Shown here: piece after piece, positions 61,965 through 64,000 of the stretch
Layout: every line of letters begins with the position of its first letter
How positions within the stretch are numbered: the stretch's first letter is position 1
NCBI RefSeq assembly: GCF_009392895.1
Contig: NZ_CP045488.1
Coordinates: forward strand, 2,852,001 to 2,916,000
DNA from: Natronorubrum aibiense
GTDB taxonomy: Archaea > Halobacteriota > Halobacteria > Halobacteriales > Natrialbaceae
Length of the DNA: 64,000 bases
Direction: 5' to 3'
Position numbers and translations under genes: made by a program
The notes under the pieces: model-generated
What the model was told of the DNA's origin: nothing
The model's database searches: none
What the model saw: the letters and a program-made list of their open reading frames with translations, nothing else

Positions 61965-62630
61965 TCAGCCGAAGTTTTCGATCAGTGCCTCGTCCGGATC
62001 ACCGCCGGCGTCCTCGATCGCGTCCGCGACGGTCGTCACGAACGACTCGAAGCCGAAGGCGTAGAGTTGGCCGTCCTCGAGGTGCGTCTCGATCGCATCG
62101 GCCAGTCCGTCGTCATCGTCAGACTCGAGGAGAACGACGTTCGCGCCCGCCTCCTCGAGGGTCTCGAGTCGGTCGCGGTGGGCCGGCTCGTCGTCCTGGT
62201 AGATGACGACCGCGCCGTGACCCGACTCGTGGGCCGCTTCGGCGATGGCGACTGCGGGGCCGACGCCGGGGCCGCCGGCGGCAGCGACGACGTCCGTATC
62301 GCGCTCGTACGTGATCGTCCCGAATGGCCCCTCGATGTGGACGATTTCGCCGCCCTCGAGGTCGGCAAGCCACGGCGAGAGGTCGCCGTCGGGATCGATT
62401 CCGACCGTGAGCTCAAAGGTCTCGTCGACGGCCGGCGACGAGAGCGTGTAGTGGCGCATGACCACGTCGTCGTCATCGACCTCCTCGTCGGCGACGTCCC
62501 AGGGAACGGCTCGGAGCAAAACGAACTGGCCGGGTGCGGCATCGAACCCATCGGGGGTCTCGAGTTCGAGCGCAACGGTCCCGGGGCCGACCTCACGTAC
62601 TGATTCGACTGTAACTGGCGTCCCTTCCAT
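61965..62630 (-). CDS. Ferredoxin-reductase-like FAD/NAD(P) oxidoreductase
   Basis: A 221-residue protein. The FAD part has PGQFVLLRAVPWD and RHYTLSSPAVD (the R-x-Y-S/T flavin motif, near 58-68), and GPFGTITYERDTDVVAAAGG leads to the NAD(P) part with GGPGVGPAVAIAEAA near 118-132. No iron-sulfur cysteines are present. The family passes electrons between NAD(P)H and a partner; the partner is not clear. The ATG at 62630 is chosen; the 20 residues before it in the frame look untranslated. It is divergent from korA. Confidence 0.8.
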   Translation of the reverse strand: MEGTPVTVESVREVGPGTVALELETPDGFDAAPGQFVLLRAVPWDVADEEVDDDDVVMRHYTLSSPAVDETFELTVGIDPDGDLSPWLADLEGGEIVHIEGPFGTITYERDTDVVAAAGGPGVGPAVAIAEAAHESGHGAVVIYQDDEPAHRDRLETLEEAGANVVLLESDDDDGLADAIETHLEDGQLYAFGFESFVTTVADAIEDAGGDPDEALIENFG

Positions 62631-62751
62631 GTCGAATCGGTTCGGCGGAAGGGTGAAAAGCCGTTCCGTTCGGTCCGTCAAAAAATACACTCATAATCGA
62701 GTGAAGGAGGCGAGATAGAGGGTCGTGAACCGGTTGAGGTTTCAGAAGCCT

Positions 62752-62760
62752 TTTCATTTA
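62752..62760 (+). promoter_or_regulatory. TATA-like box of korA
   Basis: TTTCATTTA is centred 27 bases before the ATG at 62784, giving a leaderless start. Confidence 0.5.
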
Positions 62761-62783
62761 CTGGGGAAAAGGGTCTGCATAAC

Positions 62784-64000
62784 ATGGCTGAGGATCTCAA
62801 CTGGGCGGTCGGAGGTGAAGCCGGTGATGGTATCGACTCCACCGGTAAAATCTTCGCTCAGGCACTTTCCCGAGCCGGACGGCACGTATTCACGTCGAAA
62901 GACTTCGCGTCGCGAATCCGCGGCGGCTACACAGCCTACAAGATTCGCACCTCTGTCGACCGGGTCCAGAGCGTCGTTGACCGACTGGACATCCTGGTTG
63001 CGCTGACACAGCGAACCATCGACGAGAATCTCGACGAGCTCCACGAGGACAGCGCCATCATCTACGACGGCGAACGCTCGTGGGAGGCCGAGATTCCCGA
63101 GGAGATGAACGCAGTCGACGTCCCGCTGAAATCCCTCGCCGAAGACGCCGGTGGCGCAATCATGCGCAACATCGTCGCCCTCGGTGCCGCATGTGAGATT
63201 ACCGGCTTCGACGTCGAGTACCTCGACGAAGCCTTAGAGAAGCGTTTCGGTGGCAAAGGGTCGAAGATCGTCGAAAACAACAAGGAAGCCGCCCGCGCAG
63301 GACAGGAGTACGTCCAAGAGCACTACGACTTAGATCACCTCGGCTACGACCTCGAGACGACCGACAACGACTACGTCCTCCTCAACGGTAACGAGGCGGT
63401 CGGGATGGGTGCCCTCGCCGCTGGCTGTCGGTTCTACGCCGGTTATCCGATCACGCCCGCGACCTCCATCATGGAGTACCTGACGGGCCGAATCGAAGAG
63501 TACGGCGGCCACGTCGTGCAGGCCGAAGACGAACTGTCGGCGATCAACATGGCCCTCGGTGGCGCTCGCGCTGGTGCGCGATCGATGACCGCGACGTCCG
63601 GCGCCGGGATCGACCTCATGACCGAGACGTTCGGACTGGTTGCAACCAGCGAAACGCCGCTGGTCATCGCCGACGTTCAGCGATCGGGTCCCTCGACGGG
63701 AATGCCGACGAAACAAGAGCAGGGCGACCTCAACATGGCCCTGTACGGTGGCCACGGCGAAGTGCCACGCTTCGTCGTCGCTCCGACCTCGATCGACGAG
63801 TGTTTCTGGAAGACCATCGAGGCGTTCAACCTCGCCGAAAAGTACCAGACACCAGTGTTCCTGGTCTCGGATCTGGCAATGTCTGTCACCGAGCAGACGT
63901 TCGCGCCCGAAACGTTCGACATGGACGCCGTCGAGATCGACCGCGGCAAACTCGTGGACGACGACAGTGTCGACGAGTGGCTCGACGAACAGGGCCGATT
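62784..64000 (+). CDS. korA: 2-oxoacid:ferredoxin oxidoreductase, alpha chain (KorA), partial
   Basis: The first 405 residues are present and the gene runs past the window end. The gamma-like domain comes first (VGGEAGDGIDSTGKIFAQAL near 9-28), then an alpha domain with GNEAVGMGALAAGCRFYAGY and PITPATSIMEYL, and GPSTGMPTKQEQGDLNMALY near 300-319. This fused gamma-alpha order is that of haloarchaeal 2-oxoglutarate:ferredoxin oxidoreductase, which feeds electrons to ferredoxin in the citric acid cycle. A pyruvate-type enzyme cannot be ruled out; korB should follow beyond the window. Confidence 0.88.
   Translation, partial: MAEDLNWAVGGEAGDGIDSTGKIFAQALSRAGRHVFTSKDFASRIRGGYTAYKIRTSVDRVQSVVDRLDILVALTQRTIDENLDELHEDSAIIYDGERSWEAEIPEEMNAVDVPLKSLAEDAGGAIMRNIVALGAACEITGFDVEYLDEALEKRFGGKGSKIVENNKEAARAGQEYVQEHYDLDHLGYDLETTDNDYVLLNGNEAVGMGALAAGCRFYAGYPITPATSIMEYLTGRIEEYGGHVVQAEDELSAINMALGGARAGARSMTATSGAGIDLMTETFGLVATSETPLVIADVQRSGPSTGMPTKQEQGDLNMALYGGHGEVPRFVVAPTSIDECFWKTIEAFNLAEKYQTPVFLVSDLAMSVTEQTFAPETFDMDAVEIDRGKLVDDDSVDEWLDEQGR

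Noticed and set aside
1-64000. CRISPR array, insertion sequence, prophage or tRNA gene
   Set aside because: I looked for regular direct repeats, transposase motifs, tail or capsid genes and tRNA cloverleaf landmarks and saw none; the 61-bp tandem pair has no spacer structure.

Overview
The window reads as a haloarchaeal chromosome, most likely from a Natrialbales-type member of the Halobacteria. The DNA is GC-rich. The proteins are strongly acidic (Asp/Glu-rich, Lys-poor). Many genes have a TATA-like box 26 to 30 bases upstream of the start codon, the archaeal leaderless pattern. Recognisable markers include the RFC large subunit, XPB helicase with Bax1, PAC2 proteins, type III RuBisCO, DacZ and KorA. 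I saw no tRNA, rRNA, CRISPR array, insertion sequence or prophage. The organism is inferred from style and gene content, not identified.

Layout. 1-9.7 kb: end of purD, a CPA2 antiporter fused to stress domains, an aminotransferase, an MgtC/DUF4010 membrane protein, a PadR regulator, a blue-copper lipoprotein, a zinc-ribbon protein and folD. 9.7-18 kb: an alpha/beta hydrolase, glyA, a CHAT-type protease-like protein, a very acidic low-complexity protein, type III RuBisCO and a dehalogenase-like hydrolase. 18-22.5 kb: a biotin operon, bioB - bioU-like - bioF - bioD. 22.5-30 kb: RFC large subunit, a broken CNNM/CBS/CorC gene, a CinA-like protein, an HTH regulator, gcvT-gcvH and a NYN-domain protein. 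30-38 kb: TatD-like hydrolase, DUF2150, PAPS-reductase-like PP-loop protein, AGE epimerase, membrane proteins, aldo/keto reductase and TRIC channel. 38-45 kb: PAC2, an RNA m5C methyltransferase with a separate PUA-like gene, Bax1, diadenylate cyclase DacZ, a broken F420-dependent oxidoreductase and XPB. 45-50 kb: grpE, dnaK, dnaJ. 50-55 kb: DJ-1/PfpI protein, half an AMP-binding enzyme, a purine phosphoribosyltransferase with a nucleobase permease, a small FAD protein and DUF892. 55-64 kb: HAD phosphatase, GNAT, methylmalonyl-CoA mutase, STAS-like and YbjQ proteins, methylmalonyl-CoA epimerase, a ferredoxin-reductase-like protein and the start of korA.

How the genes fit together. One-carbon and glycine metabolism is spread over purD, folD, glyA and gcvT-gcvH. 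Biotin synthesis is complete from the 7-keto-8-aminopelargonate (KAPA) step onward, with a suicide-type BioU in place of BioA. Methylmalonyl-CoA mutase and epimerase serve propionyl-CoA use. RbcL and the purine phosphoribosyltransferase belong to nucleotide salvage. XPB/Bax1 (repair) and GrpE-DnaK-DnaJ (folding) are complete partner sets.

The least ordinary items are the CHAT protein, the BioU-like gene with a low-complexity insertion, dacZ lying between the two repair partners, two decayed genes, a 61-bp tandem duplication at the end of the acidic gene, and a minus-strand double-hairpin locus near 6.4 kb that may be a small RNA. I found no clearly new multi-gene defence system.
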